A stretch of DNA of 64,000 nucleotides. It comes from Proteles cristata cristata (taxonomy: Eukaryota; Chordata; Mammalia; Carnivora; Hyaenidae). The notes under the pieces are model-generated. The model saw only the letters and a list, made by a program, of their open reading frames with translations, searched no databases and was not told where the DNA came from. Where the stretch lies: the NCBI GenBank assembly GCA_017311185.1, contig JAESUZ010000966.1, forward strand, positions 62,001 to 126,000, read 5' to 3'. Shown here piece by piece: positions 24,984-36,390 of the stretch. A program made the translations under genes and the position numbers. Positions within the stretch are counted from its first letter, which is position 1, and the number at the start of each line of letters is the position of its first letter.

Positions 24984-25863
24984 TTTTTTCTTAAATAATT
25001 TGTCAAGTTGGTTTCCATATAACACCCAGTGCTCATCCCAACAAGTGCCCTCCTCCATGCCCATCTCCCCCGTTCCCCTCTCCCCCACCCCCATCAACCC
25101 TCAGTTTGTTCTCAGCATTCAAGAGTCTCTCATGGTTTGCCTCCCTCCCTTTCCCCCACAGTCCTCCGTTAAGTTCCTCCTAATCCACCTTTATGTGCAA
25201 ACATATGGTATCTGTTCTTGTCTGCCTGACTTAGTTCGCTCAGCATAACACCCTCAAGGTCCATCCACGTTGCTACACATGGCCAGATTTCATTCTTTCT
25301 CATTGCCATGTAGTATTCCATTGTATAGATCAATCACATCTTGATCCATTCGTCAGTTGATGGATATTTAGGCTCTTTCCATGTTTTGGCTATTGTTGAG
25401 AGTGCTGCTATGAACACTGGGGTACATGTGCCCCTATGCATCAGCACTCCTATATTCCTTGGGTAAATTCCTAGCAGTGCTATTGCTGGGTCCTAGGGGA
25501 GTTCTATTGTTAATTTTTTGAGGAACCTCCATACTATTTTCCAGAGCAGCTGTACCAGTTTACATTCCCACCAACAGTGTAGGATGGTGCCCATTTCTCC
25601 ACATCCCAGCCAGCATCAAGAGTCTCCTGATTTGTTCATTTTAGCCTCTTTGACTGGCGTGAGGTATTATCTCAGTGTGGTTTTGCTTTCCTTTTCCCTG
25701 ATGAGGAGGGATGCTGAGCATCGTTTCATGTGTCTGTTGGCCATCTGGATCTCCCCTTTAGAGAAGTGTCTGTACATGTCTTCTGTCCATTTCTTCACTG
25801 GATTATTTGGTTTTCAGGAATGGAGTTTGGTGAGTTCCTTATAGATGTTGGATACTAGCCCTT
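24984..25863 (-). mobile_element. Felid-type L1, 5'-truncated, with TSD
   Basis: Reverse L1 3' end: T-tail, 'tgtcaagttggtttccatat', 'cacccagtgctcatccc', 'ccatgtagtattccattgta', 'ggggtacatgtgcccctatg', 'ggtattatctcagtgtggtt', ending 'gttggatactagccct'. The TSD is tgagatgatttttattt (24967-24983) and tgagatgatttatattt (25864-25880). About 880 bp, covering the ORF2 tail and 3' UTR. Not coding. Confidence 0.93.
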
Positions 25864-26249
25864 TGAGATGATTTATATTTATTCCAACAGCAATATAAGG
25901 CCACTAAAAAGATGTAAGCAGGAATCTGATGTGATAAGATTTGTATTTTATGAAACTCTTTCAACCACTGGGTAGAGAATATTTTGGAGAGTGAGAAGGC
26001 CAATTAGGAGAGATAAAAGTCAAAGAAATGACTGAAACTGTTCAGTGCCTTTCTGGAGGTGGGTGGTCATTTACCCATAGAAGAAATTCTGGAAGAAAAG
26101 TAGGTTTCAGAGGAAGAATTATGAGTTTCACTTTGAAGCATCCAAAAGATGTCACATAAATGCTGTACACATGGGTCAGTAGCTCAGCCTAAAAACCTAG
26201 GCTGGAGATAGAGACAAAGGAGTCAAATCACAATGGCTCTAGTGGAGAG

Positions 26250-26885
26250 TACGACTTGGAGGGTGCAAAGACCGGGGCCAAAAAGTTCGGTTTGCTTTTT
26301 GTTAATAGAAAAATTAAAGCTGTTACACCCTACACAAACATAAAAATATTTTAAGAGATTTTTATTTGAGTTAATTTCTCTCAAAAAGAAGGGATAGACC
26401 AGAAATCCCCAAGATGATTGGCCACAGAAGTAAATTATAGAGGAAATTTTTAAAGAAACATCCTATGGTGGCACTCTACACACAAAAACTGTTCCCTAAG
26501 GCTCCCAGTTGAATTACAATAGTCTTCGTACTCTCCTCCTTAGGAACAAAGGGTGAAATTGGGTTGCTGATACTCTTAGAAATTTCTGAGGGTGAGAGTC
26601 AGAGATGCAGCTGGATTACAGAGCTGCTAATATGATAATTGCAAATTTCCATCCCCTCCAGAGCAGCAGCCACAGAGCATTTCTAACTGATTAGGCTGAA
26701 AGAACAGAGGCTTTGGCAGAAGCCACTCGCTACTTCCTCCAAGGCTAGGTGTTAGAATTAACACCCCAGTGTTCAGGAAAGTACTAGAATCACAATAAGC
26801 AGGAAGAAATCGGGACACTGCATGGCATTCATGAAAATCATGTAGCATAAGAGGCTTCAACTGACAACCAGAAACCGAATGAATA
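26250..26885. other. Unique sequence
   Basis: No family recognised. Confidence 0.4.
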
Positions 26886-26899
26886 AAGGGGAAATAGGT

Positions 26900-27105
26900 T
26901 GGGGTGCCTGGGTGGCTCAGGCAGTTAAACATCCAACTTCAGCTCAGGTCATGATCTTGCAGGTTCTGAGTTCGAGTCCCACGTTGGACTCTGTGCTGAC
27001 AGCTCACAGCCTGGAGCCTGCTTTGGATTCTGTGTCTCCCTCTCTCTCTGCCCCTTCCCCCTCGAATCCTGTCTGCCTCTCTCTCAATAAACATTAAAAA
27101 GGTGG
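26900..27105 (+). mobile_element. SINEC_Fc SINE
   Basis: 'ggggtgcctgggtggctcag' through 'ctgtgctgacagctcacagc' to 'caataaacattaaaaa'. The TSD is ggggaaataggt (26888-26899) and ggggagataggt (27106-27117). Confidence 0.95.
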
Positions 27106-27139
27106 GGGGAGATAGGTCAAATGTTCGATAGCAAGGTCA

Positions 27140-27440
27140 TCATCTATTAAAACATATTATGTAGTTCAATAATTAAAATTATTTGTTAATAAAGAAAAAC
27201 TAGATACACAGATCACTGAAAGAGAATAGAATGAAAATAGATCTAATCAAAATATAAAAATTGGTTGAGACAAAAATGGCATCTCAGGCTGATAAAGAGG
27301 GATTCTTCAATAAATAGTTTGCATCAACTGGCTAATTATTTGAAATATGAGAAACATTGCACCCCTACCTCACTCCCTAAATCAAAATAAAATAGATTGG
27401 ATTAAAATGCTCACAACACTAAAATTAAGAGCGATCAGGT
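27140..27440 (+). mobile_element. Old L1 ORF2 fragment
   Basis: 'gcatcaactggctaattatt', 'cattgcacccctacctcact' and 'aaaatagattggattaaaat' match the L1 ORF2 C-terminal region. Frames are disrupted. Confidence 0.7.
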
Positions 27441-27914
27441 GTTGTTGAAAGAAAATTTCAGGTTTGAGGTACCTTGGACCATCCAAGTTGAGCTACTGGG
27501 GAGGCACTTAAGAAGAGTGGGACACTCAGGAAAGAGGTAGGAACTGAAGACAGATTTCAAAATCATCTGCATATACAGAATAATTTAAGCTATCAGGATA
27601 AATGAGATTGAAAAATTATGTGGTGTGAGGAGAGGGTCACCTACATTTAAGGGATGAACAGAAATAGGCAAGGAGAAGTTTTGCCAAAGTCACAGGTCTG
27701 AGAAGGGCGTGGCCAACAATGTCAAATGTTTCTACGAGGATGAATAAGATAAAAAACAGAAAAGTATCTAGTATACATTGTACAAGGAATATAATAAAAG
27801 CAGATTTAGATGAGTGATGATAAAAACAGCTTATTTAAGTGCATAGAGGACTGAAAAATATAGACAGTGAATACACAGAACTCATTCACCAAGTGTGGAA
27901 TTAAGGGGAGGAGA

Positions 27915-28350
27915 ATGGAACAACCCTAAATGTCCATCAATAGATGATTGGATAAACTTGTGGTATATATACAAATGGCTGTATATACATACTCAGCCAT
28001 AAAAATGAATGAGATCCTGCTATTCACAACAGCATGGATGGAGATAGAGGTATAATGTTAAGTGAAATAAGTCAAAGAAAGATAAACACCATATGATTTC
28101 ACCTCTGTGTGGAATCTGAAAATTAAAACAAAAACGTAGGCTCATAAATACAAAGAACAAACAGGTTATTGACAGAGATGAGGGGAAGGGGGAATGAGTG
28201 AAATAAATGAAGGGGGTTAAGAGGCACAAACTTCCAGGTAAAAAGTAAACAAGTCACAAAGAGGTAAAGTACAGCAGGGAGAATGGAGTCAATGATATTG
28301 TAATAACTTTGCATGGTGACAGATGGTAATTACAATTTCAGGGGAAAAAA
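27915..28350 (+). mobile_element. Old L1 3' end
   Basis: 'taaatgtccatcaatagatg', 'ctcagccataaaaatgaatg', 'atgttaagtgaaataagtca', 'caccatatgatttcacctct', then degraded 3' UTR. Possibly the same insertion as 27140-27440. Confidence 0.82.
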
Positions 28351-28378
28351 GAGAATTATACAGCAACTGAGAGAGGGT

Positions 28379-28825
28379 GTTACAGGTTGACTTGTGTCCC
28401 TCAAAAAGATATGCTAAGTCCTAATCCTGAGTCACCATAAAAGTGACCTTATTTGGAAAAAGTATGTAATTAGTTAAGATCAGTTCATGGAGTAGGAGAA
28501 GCTGGGAATCCAAAATAAGTATCCTTATACGAAAAATCAAATGTCATGTGAAGACAGATACACACAGGGAGAAAACCATAAGAAAAGAGGAGAGATCAGA
28601 GTGATGTAGCTCCAAGTGAAAGAACACCAAGGATCAAAATGGCCACCACCAAAAACTATGAAGAGGCAAGGAAGAATTCTAGCTAGGAGTCTCAGAGGGA
28701 ACATGGCCCTGTCAACATCTTGATTTCAGACTTCCATCCTCCAGAAGGGTGAGAATAAATTTATGTTGTTTTAAGCCACCCAGTTTGTGGTACTCGATTA
28801 CAAAAGCCCTATGAAATTAATATAT
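28379..28825 (+). mobile_element. MLT1-type solo LTR (ERVL-MaLR)
   Basis: Collinear with MLT1: 'tgttacaggttgacttgtgt', 'aaaaagatatgctaagtcct', 'tgaccttatttggaaaaag', 'cagagtgatgtagctccaag', 'aagccacccagtttgtggta', 'aattaatata'. No internal viral sequence nearby, so it is a solo LTR. Confidence 0.88.
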
Positions 28826-28984
28826 CAGGGGATGCAAAGAAAGTGCTGTTGTTTGTTTTGTTTTTAAAATTAGGAGAAACTTAGTCATGCTTTAAAAATC
28901 TGATGGGATGAACCAATCTAGAAGGTGAAGGTAAACACATAGCAGATAAAACAAACCAAATAGGATGACAGAGAATGACTAAAC

Positions 28985-29343
28985 ATTTGCCATTTCCTTT
29001 CTTGTAGGGCACGCAAAAAGAACGCCTTTCTCAGACTCCTGTATGGTTAGAAGTGGCCATGTGTCTGGATGCTGGTCCATTTCCAGATCTGACCCATACA
29101 AGCTTTCTAAGCATCATCTTCTCTCCTTTCCTGGCCTGCTGGCCCAAGGAAACACTGGAAACCGCATGTTGAAGACAAAAGAGCCTACATTAGCCTGAGT
29201 CTGCAAGGAACAGAGCAACTTTAACCCCCACCCCATTTTGACCACTGAATTTGACCTGAGCAAGAAATAAATGTGTTTTGTCAAGCCAATATGCTTTCTA
29301 GGTTTATCTGTTACAGGAACTACCATGATCTTAACTAATATAA
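28985..29343 (+). mobile_element. Second MLT1-type LTR (J/K-like)
   Basis: 'gaagtggccatgtgtctgga', 'tgacctgagcaagaaataaa' and 'ttaactaatata' fit a divergent MLT1 LTR in the same orientation as its neighbour but of a different subfamily. The 163-codon antisense frame at 29114-29605 overlaps it and has no recognisable domain. Confidence 0.6.
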
Positions 29344-29679
29344 CAGCAGTCCCTGAAATGACAGGAAGTGATGGGATACAAAGCAAAAATTGGAGGACTT
29401 GCCCTAGATCAAAAAGGAGCACTTCTATTGTAACAATAGAGAAATAAGAAAAGATGGAAGCAAATAAAAGTTTGTGGGTTTGGAGAGAGAGGTTGAAGAA
29501 ATTCCCATTGGATGCCTTCAATCTTTTCTGCAATGTAGGAGACGTATGTTTTACAGAAAAGATTGGAGGTTCAAGGAGAGTGAAGAAGTGGAGAAGAAAA
29601 ATCACTCATGTGGTGAACAGGTGAAAGAACTGAGCAGGGAAACAGACTGGCAAGAATCATTGTAGGCCTATGTTTATGT

Positions 29680-29805
29680 CCACTGAACATTTACTGACCT
29701 CCTCTATGCAAAACACCTGTTCTAGGAGTGTTACCACAGTACACAAGACAAACAAGACCCATATTCTCATGAAGAGACAAACAAAAAGAAAGTATCACAT
29801 AATGA
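29680..29805 (-). mobile_element. L2 fragment
   Basis: 'gaacatttactgacctcctc', 'aaacacctgttctaggagtg' and 'acccatattctcatgaagag'. Confidence 0.6.
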
Positions 29806-30305
29806 AAACACTTACTGACTTACAGAATTCCATTCAAGCCAGATATTAATGGATATAAATATTATTTGAACCTAGGAGCATTTTGGCCAATACTAATAAA
29901 TGATAAATCTGTCCTAAATAGGTCCCTTCTATACATTCATGTGTACAGGATAGGACTCCTACATGACTATCACAAATCCCAGATAAACAGATAAACAAAA
30001 TAAACAGAGTTCTTATAGGTCACACGTGTCTCAAAGATCACAGTGATTAGCACTGTCACTCTAACATTAGCTGATTGGGTCATGGAAGTGTGTCTACCTC
30101 AAAGACAGCTATTGCTAAGTGGCCTACAAGGGAGCTTGGCATGAATGTGACCTCAGCTTTACCATCTATTTTAGCTTTAAACTCTGTGTTTGAGCCTCAA
30201 GGTAAGTGGGTCTAGTTGTCCTTGGTATCAGTCTGAAATGTTAGGGAAAGCTTTGATAGCCTTGGTTTCTCTTAGTAACTCCATATAATTCTATCTACTA
30301 AGACT
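29806..30305. other. Unique sequence
   Basis: Nothing recognised. Confidence 0.4.
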
Positions 30306-30322
30306 TTACCTAAGGTCTTTTT

Positions 30323-30524
30323 TTCTTAATGTTTTATTCATTTTTGAGAGAGAGAGAAGAGACAGTGTAAGCAGGAGAGGGGCAGATGGGGTGGGGACAG
30401 AGGATCTGAAACAGGCTCTGTGCTGACAGCAGCTAGCCCAATGTGGGGCTCGAATTCACAAACTGTGAGATCATGACCTGAGCCGAAGTCGGACACTCAA
30501 ATGACTGAGCCATCCAGGCGCCCC
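30323..30524 (-). mobile_element. SINEC SINE with perfect 15-bp TSD
   Basis: 'cttaatgttttattcatttt', 'gatcatgacctgagccgaag', 'gagccatccaggcgcccc'. The TSD acctaaggtcttttt is exact at 30308-30322 and 30525-30539. Confidence 0.96.
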
Positions 30525-30539
30525 ACCTAAGGTCTTTTT

Positions 30540-30745
30540 GAACCTACGTAGGTATAGTGAAATGAGCAAAGGTTTGAGAGTCTCACAGATTTGGATTTAA
30601 ATCTAGATTTGCATGTAGCCATGTGGCCACAGACCCACTAGACAAACTTTTATCTGACTACCTCTTCTATAAAATATGGACCCTCCATAGTAGTTTGTGA
30701 GGATTAAAGGGGACTCCATATGTTAAATACTCATTATCATCATTC
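30540..30745 (+). mobile_element. MIR SINE
   Basis: 'cacagatttggatttaaatc', 'gtagccatgtggccacagac' and 'gaggattaaaggggactcc'. Confidence 0.78.
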
Positions 30746-30785
30746 AGTTCCCTCCTTAGATTTGCAGTCTCTCTGTAGGTAATGG

Positions 30786-30981
30786 ATTTTTTTTTTTTTT
30801 TTTTGAGACAGAGTGTGAGCAGGGGAGGGGCAGAGAGAGAGAGAAAGACAGAATATGTATGAAGCAGGCTCCAGGCTCTGAGCTGTCAGCACAGAGACCA
30901 AGGCGGGGCTCAAACTCACAAGCTGTGATATCATGACCTGAGTCAAAGTCTGACACTCCACTGAGCCACCCAGGCACCTCA
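30786..30981 (-). mobile_element. SINEC SINE
   Basis: T19 tail, 'gagctgtcagcacagagacc', 'gagccacccaggcacctc'. The TSD aggtaatgg is at 30777-30785 and 30982-30990. Confidence 0.94.
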
Positions 30982-31080
30982 AGGTAATGGAAGTCTTAAG
31001 CACACTCCCAATATAGGAGAGTTTCACTGCCTTTGATCCTGAAAAAGACCACCTTCAGTTCTAATCTAATATAATCCTAG

Positions 31081-31296
31081 GGGTGCCTGGGTGGCTCAGT
31101 CAGTTAAGCGTCCAACTTTGGCTCAGGTCATGATTTCAGGGTTTGTGGGTTCGAGCCCCGTGTCGGGTCCTGTACTGACAGCTCAGAGCATGGAGCCTGC
31201 TTCGGATTCTGTGTCTCCCTCTCTCTTTGCTCATGCCCCACTCACTCTCTGTCTCTCTCTCTCTAAAAAATAAAATAAACATTTTTAAAAAATGTA
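31081..31296 (+). mobile_element. SINEC_Fc SINE with intact-looking Pol III boxes
   Basis: A-box 'tggctcagtcagtt' and B-box 'gggttcgagcccc' both look well preserved. The TSD is taatataatcctag (31067-31080) and taatgtaatcctag (31297-31310). Confidence 0.95.
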
Positions 31297-31624
31297 TAAT
31301 GTAATCCTAGCCTTCTAGGACTTGAAAAGCAGACCAGTTGGTAATTTTACAATTTTAAGATCCCAGATTTCTCTAAGCCTTCATCTTTACGGACAGAATT
31401 CTTCACTTTAAAATATACATAAATTCTTCAGTTAAAACAAAGTTTCAAAAGTGGCTTCTCAGGACAAAATTCAACCTCGGTTACTTAAAGCTACACACAA
31501 TTACCTACCTTTAAGGAGACCTCAGGTCCTTGGGGGAACCCTTCTTTTCTTTATGGGGGTATTTTCATTTGGAATATTTGCTGTTTTACCAGAGGAAAAA
31601 AGTGAATTAAAAAATAAAAGGTCA

Positions 31625-31845
31625 GGGGTACCTAGTTGGCTCAGTCGGTTAAACCTCCAACCTCTGCTCAGGTCATGATCTTGAGGTTTGTGAGTTTGAG
31701 CCCCATGTAGGGCTCTGCACTGACAGCTCAGAGCCTGGAGCCGGCTTCAGATTCTGTGTCTCCCTCTCTCTCTGTCTCTACCCCACTCGCACTCTGTCTC
31801 TCTGTCTCTCAAAAATAAACATTAAAAAATATTTTTAAATAAATG
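31625..31845 (+). mobile_element. SINEC_Fc SINE with perfect 13-bp TSD
   Basis: 'ggggtacctagttggctcag' to 'aaaaataaacattaaaaaat'. The TSD aaataaaaggtca is exact at 31612-31624 and 31846-31858. Confidence 0.95.
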
Positions 31846-31858
31846 AAATAAAAGGTCA

Positions 31859-32690
31859 TTTTACAAACTACATTTTAATGCTCTGAAAATTGGAATTTAC
31901 AAAATAAATTACACTGGAGATATTGAGAAGTCAGGGGATACCCAACAGTCTCTAGGAGTTAAAAGAAAGCCTTTGTCCCTTCTGGAATGTTCTGCTAAAT
32001 AAATACTTCCTACTGTGTAACTTCAGGAGACACATTACAGTTAAAGGAACCCAATACCTGCATTGAACTGATAACACACATCTCTGTAACTTAGGGAAAA
32101 AGTAATAAGTATGGCTGTGGAGCCCTATTTCCGCTGTCTCTTCTGGGAAAGATAACTTTTTACGCAAACTCATTTTTCATTTCCACCACATTGTCTTCCT
32201 TTTCCAAACAGGATATAAAGTGATTTCACAGGCACCTCTCGAAATGAGCACTGAGAAAAGCTTCCCCTCACACAAAAGCCTACCCACCTCTTAAAAGACT
32301 CTAAAATTAGAAAGGCATTCTCTTTCACAAAAATGGAAGCAATGCTGCTAACCTACTTTGCACAGTTCTTCAAGGCAGGCATAACTACCTCTCCTCGGCC
32401 TCCTTGAGCGATGACATTCTGTGAAATACTTCAGGCTACCAACCCACTAATTGGCCCCTTGGAAAGACCATTTTTCTCACCATTAATGTAAGGCCTTAGA
32501 ATGATTCCATCCTTTCCATAGTTCCTTATCAGAAGGTAGTAGATTCTGTCCCCTCGGCTTGTTTGCATGCACAATGCCAGCTGTGTCTTGGGAAACTGGG
32601 AATTATCTTTTCTCTTTCAAGTGGGTAATTTTTAATTTCTCCCAGCTGCATGTAAGTTACACCCAAGAATTTGACTGAAGAGGAAGCACT
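31859..32690. other. Unique sequence
   Basis: No repeat or exon recognised. Confidence 0.4.
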
Positions 32691-33000
32691 GTGTGCGGGA
32701 AGGGGGCTGACCAGAGAGTCACAGACTGAAGTTCTAGCCCCAAGTCCTCTGTTGACTAACCACAGAATCACGGAGGGTAGTTTAATGCTTCTGAGTTCCC
32801 TTGGCTATAAAGAAAGACAATGAAAAAAACAGTAACAAACACAGTTTGGGGTTGGGTCTACCTCACAGGGTAACTGTAAGGATCAAATGAGATCATGTGA
32901 TGATAATAATAAAAATAGTTAAATGTGCAAAGTGCTTACCGTTTTCAGAAAGCTCTTTCATATGCATTAGTTCATTTAATTCTGTAAGAGCACTTTGGAA
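32691..33000 (+). mobile_element. MIR SINE (diverged)
   Basis: 'agagtcacagactgaagttc', 'ctgagttcccttggctataa', 'aaggatcaaatgagatcatg' and 'aatgtgcaaagtgcttac' are in MIR order. Confidence 0.65.
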
Positions 33001-33388
33001 ATTATAAATGGCTGTATTAGGTATTGCAACCATTACACGCATGACATTACTCTGAAATCAGCCACGCCCAAAAGGCATACAATACTCTTTAAATGTTTAT
33101 GGCATTCATTCCAATTTATATATAACCGCATTTATTGTACTTCGATTCCTTCTAATGTCATTTTTTTCTTCTAATATATTTCAGGAAGGTAAAAACCTTA
33201 CCCTTTTATGACAAGAAAACTACATTAAAATGTATCAGTTTAAACAGCTCAGATTCTTATTCATTCATTTTACTGTTTTATTTATATATTGTTTTATTTT
33301 TTTAATTGTAAACTGTAGCATATATACAGACTTTATGGTATGACTTATAAAAGAGGCTATTCCAAAAAATGTGAACATAAATCTATCT

Positions 33389-33474
33389 CACTGCTTCTTA
33401 GGTAAGAACAATATTCAGTCATAATAACGTTTCAGTGCTTCTTAGGTAAGAACAATATTCACAGTCATAATAAC
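33389..33474. repeat. Tandem duplication, unit about 44 bp
   Basis: Unit 1 (33389-33432) and unit 2 (33433-33474) share 'gcttcttaggtaagaacaat', 'attca' and 'gtcataataac'. Unit 2 carries an extra 'ca'. No repeat family involved. Confidence 0.85.
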
Positions 33475-33519
33475 AATAGTGTTATATCAATAAACACATT
33501 TCAAAAATGTGGTAGTCAT

Positions 33520-33830
33520 TAGCGCTGCTCACCAAATACTTCTATTTCTCCTCCTTCCCACATAGTTGGACTGCTTTTCCTCCTGCACACATACACAAGT
33601 TAGGTATGGCCATGTGACTAGCTTTGGTCAACAATGCCCAAGTGGAAGGGACATGTGTCACTTCTGGGTAGAAGCTTTAAGAGCCACTGTATAACATAAT
33701 GATCATACACTCTTTCTCTCGAGGCAAGGCAGTCAACAATGTTAGGGATGGCAGTGACTCTGTCAGCCTGGGTCCTGGAAGGATGATGACGTGAATCAGA
33801 CCCTCAAGCATCAAAAACATACAGCAAAGA
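33520..33830 (+). mobile_element. MLT1-type LTR (J/K-like), partial
   Basis: 'tctcctccttcccacatag', 'aggtatggccatgtgactag', 'gtgtcacttctgggtagaag' and 'tctgtcagcctgggtcctgg' follow divergent MLT1 LTRs. Its 3' end is missing. Confidence 0.65.
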
Positions 33831-33919
33831 CAAGAAATTCACTTTGGTAACTTTAATCCCTAAGATTCACGGTTTGTTCCTACAACACAATGTCCTATAC
33901 TAAGTAATATAGATCTAAC

Positions 33920-34140
33920 GATTATAAATGTGGTGTCTGAAGTCAAAAAGATCAAGTGTAAGTTCCATTTCAGATGTATCTTAAGTAAATTATGGAAACT
34001 CACTGTGCTTCATTTCTTCATATGTATAGCAGGCAAGAACAATACCTACAAAATAGGATTGTTTTGGGGATTAAATAAAGGCATATAGATCTATAGAAAA
34101 GGTCTAGCACATAGTAGGTGTTCAGTCAGTGTTGATCCTG
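33920..34140 (+). mobile_element. MIR SINE
   Basis: 'ttcatttcttcatatgtata', 'tgttttggggattaaataaa' and 'gtctagcacatagtaggtgt'. Confidence 0.75.
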
Positions 34141-34339
34141 TGATTCTCATAATCCTGCATTGTGAAAAGGAACCCACATCAAAGATGACAAAATAGAAGC
34201 CAACAAAAAATATATTTGACCTGAACAAGGTCATAGAGTTTGTTACTGACACAACTATACTTAGAATGAAAATCTCCTAATGCCTAACCCATTGTTGAAT
34301 TTTTTTTCATTTAAATTACCCCCTGAAATTAGAATAATT

Positions 34340-34550
34340 ATTGGGGCATCTGGGTGGCTCAGTCAGTTAAGCATCCGACTCTGAATTTCCACTCAGGTCT
34401 TGATCGCGTGGTTCATGAGACTGATCCCTGCATCTGCACTGTTAGCTCAAGGCCTGCATGGGATTCTCTTTCTCTCTCACTCCTTCTCTTTCTCTCTCTC
34501 AAAATAAATAAATAAACATTAAATAAACAAATAAATAATAAAACCATATT
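34340..34550 (+). mobile_element. SINEC SINE
   Basis: 'ggggcatctgggtggctcag' through 'gcatgggattctctttctct' to 'caaaataaataaataaacat'. The TSD ttagaataa is at 34329-34337 and 34551-34559. Confidence 0.93.
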
Positions 34551-34733
34551 TTAGAATAACTGTTTTAAGGTCACAATTCATAACCTAAGGCTTTGTGACA
34601 CCCAGGGGTCCATAACAATAGGAATAAAAAGTCTGGGATCTCTTTTACTACTTTCAACAACCTGATATATAGCATACATTTCCCCTGCAAAAAGACTAAA
34701 CTGATTTACAAAAACATCAAGTTTCTTAGCTTT

Positions 34734-35171
34734 TTTTAATAAAGATTTTATTTTTTTCTTTATTTTTAATTTACAACCAAGCTAATTAGCATATAGTGTT
34801 ATAATGATTTCAGGAGTAGATTCCCATGATTCATCCTCTACATATAACACCTAGTGCTCATCCCAGCGAGTGTCCTCCTTACTGTCCCGTACCAATTTAG
34901 CCCATGCCCCCACCCAACACCCCTCCAGGAACCCTCAATTTGTTCTCTGTATTTAAGAGTCCCTTCTATTTTGTCCCCCTCACTGTTTTTATATTCTTTT
35001 CACTTCCTGTCCCTTATGTTCATCTGTTTTGTATCTTAAGTTCCTCATAGGAGTAAAGTCATATGATATTTGTCTTTCTCTGACCGACTTATTTCACTTA
35101 GCATAATACCCTCTATTCCATCCATGATATTGCAAATGGCAAGATTTCATTCTTTTTGACTGCTAAGTAAT
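34734..35171 (-). mobile_element. L1 3' end, 5'-truncated, with TSD
   Basis: Reverse L1: 'aagctaattagcatatagtg', 'cacctagtgctcatcccagc', 'catgatattgcaaatggcaa', 'gatttcattctttttgactg'. The TSD is tcaagtttcttagcttt (34717-34733) and tcaagtttcttatcttt (35172-35188). Confidence 0.9.
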
Positions 35172-35429
35172 TCAAGTTTCTTATCTTTAACAGCCATCAT
35201 ATAAGCTCCATTTGGAAACGCTGGTTATCTAATAATGAACAAAAATAATAATAAATGTGCCTGAGTTTAAAAAATGAGAACAGTAATTAGTGAGTGAATA
35301 AATGCCACTTGTAATATAAAAAAATGGTCAAACCGTGATAACCATGGGGGAAAAAAACAGAGGCAGGTAATAATGGGTAACGAGAAAAGGCATGCTTGCT
35401 AGTGAAAGGGTTGTGGACCACTATTTATT

Positions 35430-36390
35430 AAAGACTTTTACTGAGATGTAATTCACATACCAAATAATTATTCTTTTAAAGTTTAGAACGTAATGGTTTT
35501 TACTATACACACAGAGTCGTATATCAATCACCACTATCAAATTACAATGTTTTTCTCACCCCCAAAACAAACCCAAGTCCTGGCAAATACTAATCTACTT
35601 TCTAAGTTCTTTAATAAATTTTTAATGCTTATTTTGAGAAAGAGAGAAAGAGAGAGAGAGAGAGCATGAGTGGGGAGGAGCAAAGAGAGAAGGAGAGAGA
35701 GAATCACAAGCAGGCTCTGTGCTGTCAACACAGAGCCCAATGCAAGGACTTGATCTCACATGAGATCATGACCTGAGCCAAAATCTAGAGTCAGATGCTT
35801 AACCAACTGAGCCACTCAGATGCCCTAATCTACTTTCTGTCTCTATAGATTTTCCTATTCTGGATATTTCATATACATAGAATCATATAATACGTGGCCA
35901 TTTGTGTCTGGTTTCTTTCACCTGCCATAATGTTCACAGTTCATTCATGTTGTAGCATGTACCAATAACTTCATTCTGTGTTCTCGCCAAATAATATGCT
36001 ATTATATGAATATATATTTTGCTTAGCCATTTACCATTTGATGGATATTTGGGTCATTATCACTTATTGGCTTTTATGAATGATGCTGCTATAAATATGC
36101 ATGTACAATTTTTTTATGTAGGCATGTTTCCATTTCTCATAGAATTGCCTACTAAACTCTATGCTTAACTTCTTGAGGAACTGCCAGAATATTTTCCAAA
36201 GTAGCTGTACCATTTTATTTCCAACAGCATTGTATAAGGATTCTAATTTCTCCAAATCTTCACCATCATTCGTTGTCTGTCTTTTCTTTTATAGCCATCT
36301 AAGTAGAAGGGAAGTCTTATTTTATTGTGGTTTTGACTTGTATGTGTGGGCCATTATTTCAAAACTAACCTGTTTTAGTATAAACTGAAT
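35430..36390 (-). mobile_element. Old L1M fragment, split by a SINE
   Basis: 'ttactgagatgtaattcaca', then (after the SINE) 'gcatgtaccaataacttcat', 'accatttgatggatatttgg', 'ttgaggaactgccagaatat' and 'tattgtggttttgacttg'. Reverse L1M ORF2 tail and 3' UTR. Confidence 0.85.
35604..35824 (-). mobile_element. SINEC SINE inside L1M
   Basis: 'aatgcttattttgagaaaga', (GA)n, 'gagccactcagatgcc'. The 14-bp TSD ctaatctactttct is at 35590-35603 and 35825-35838. Confidence 0.95.

Larger units (their letters stand above)
24340..27800 (-). mobile_element. L2 LINE, reverse orientation, broken into pieces
   Basis: Pieces in L2 reverse order: 24370-24560 ('agatcatggagggccgtgtg', 'gggttataagcagagcag'), 25870-26240 ('aataaggccactaaaaagat', 'ggctggagatagagac') and 27440-27800 ('gttgaaagaaaatttcaggt', 'ggccaacaatgtcaaatgtt'). 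They are separated by an L1 (24984-25863), an old L1 piece, a SINE and unique DNA. High divergence, no open frame. Confidence 0.6.

Noticed and set aside
28379..29343. A provirus with two LTRs
   Set aside because: The two LTR-like segments are different MLT1 subfamilies in the same orientation, with only about 160 bp and no gag/pol/env-like sequence between them.
29114..29605. 163-codon minus-strand open frame
   Set aside because: It lies mostly antisense to an MLT1-type LTR and has no known motif.
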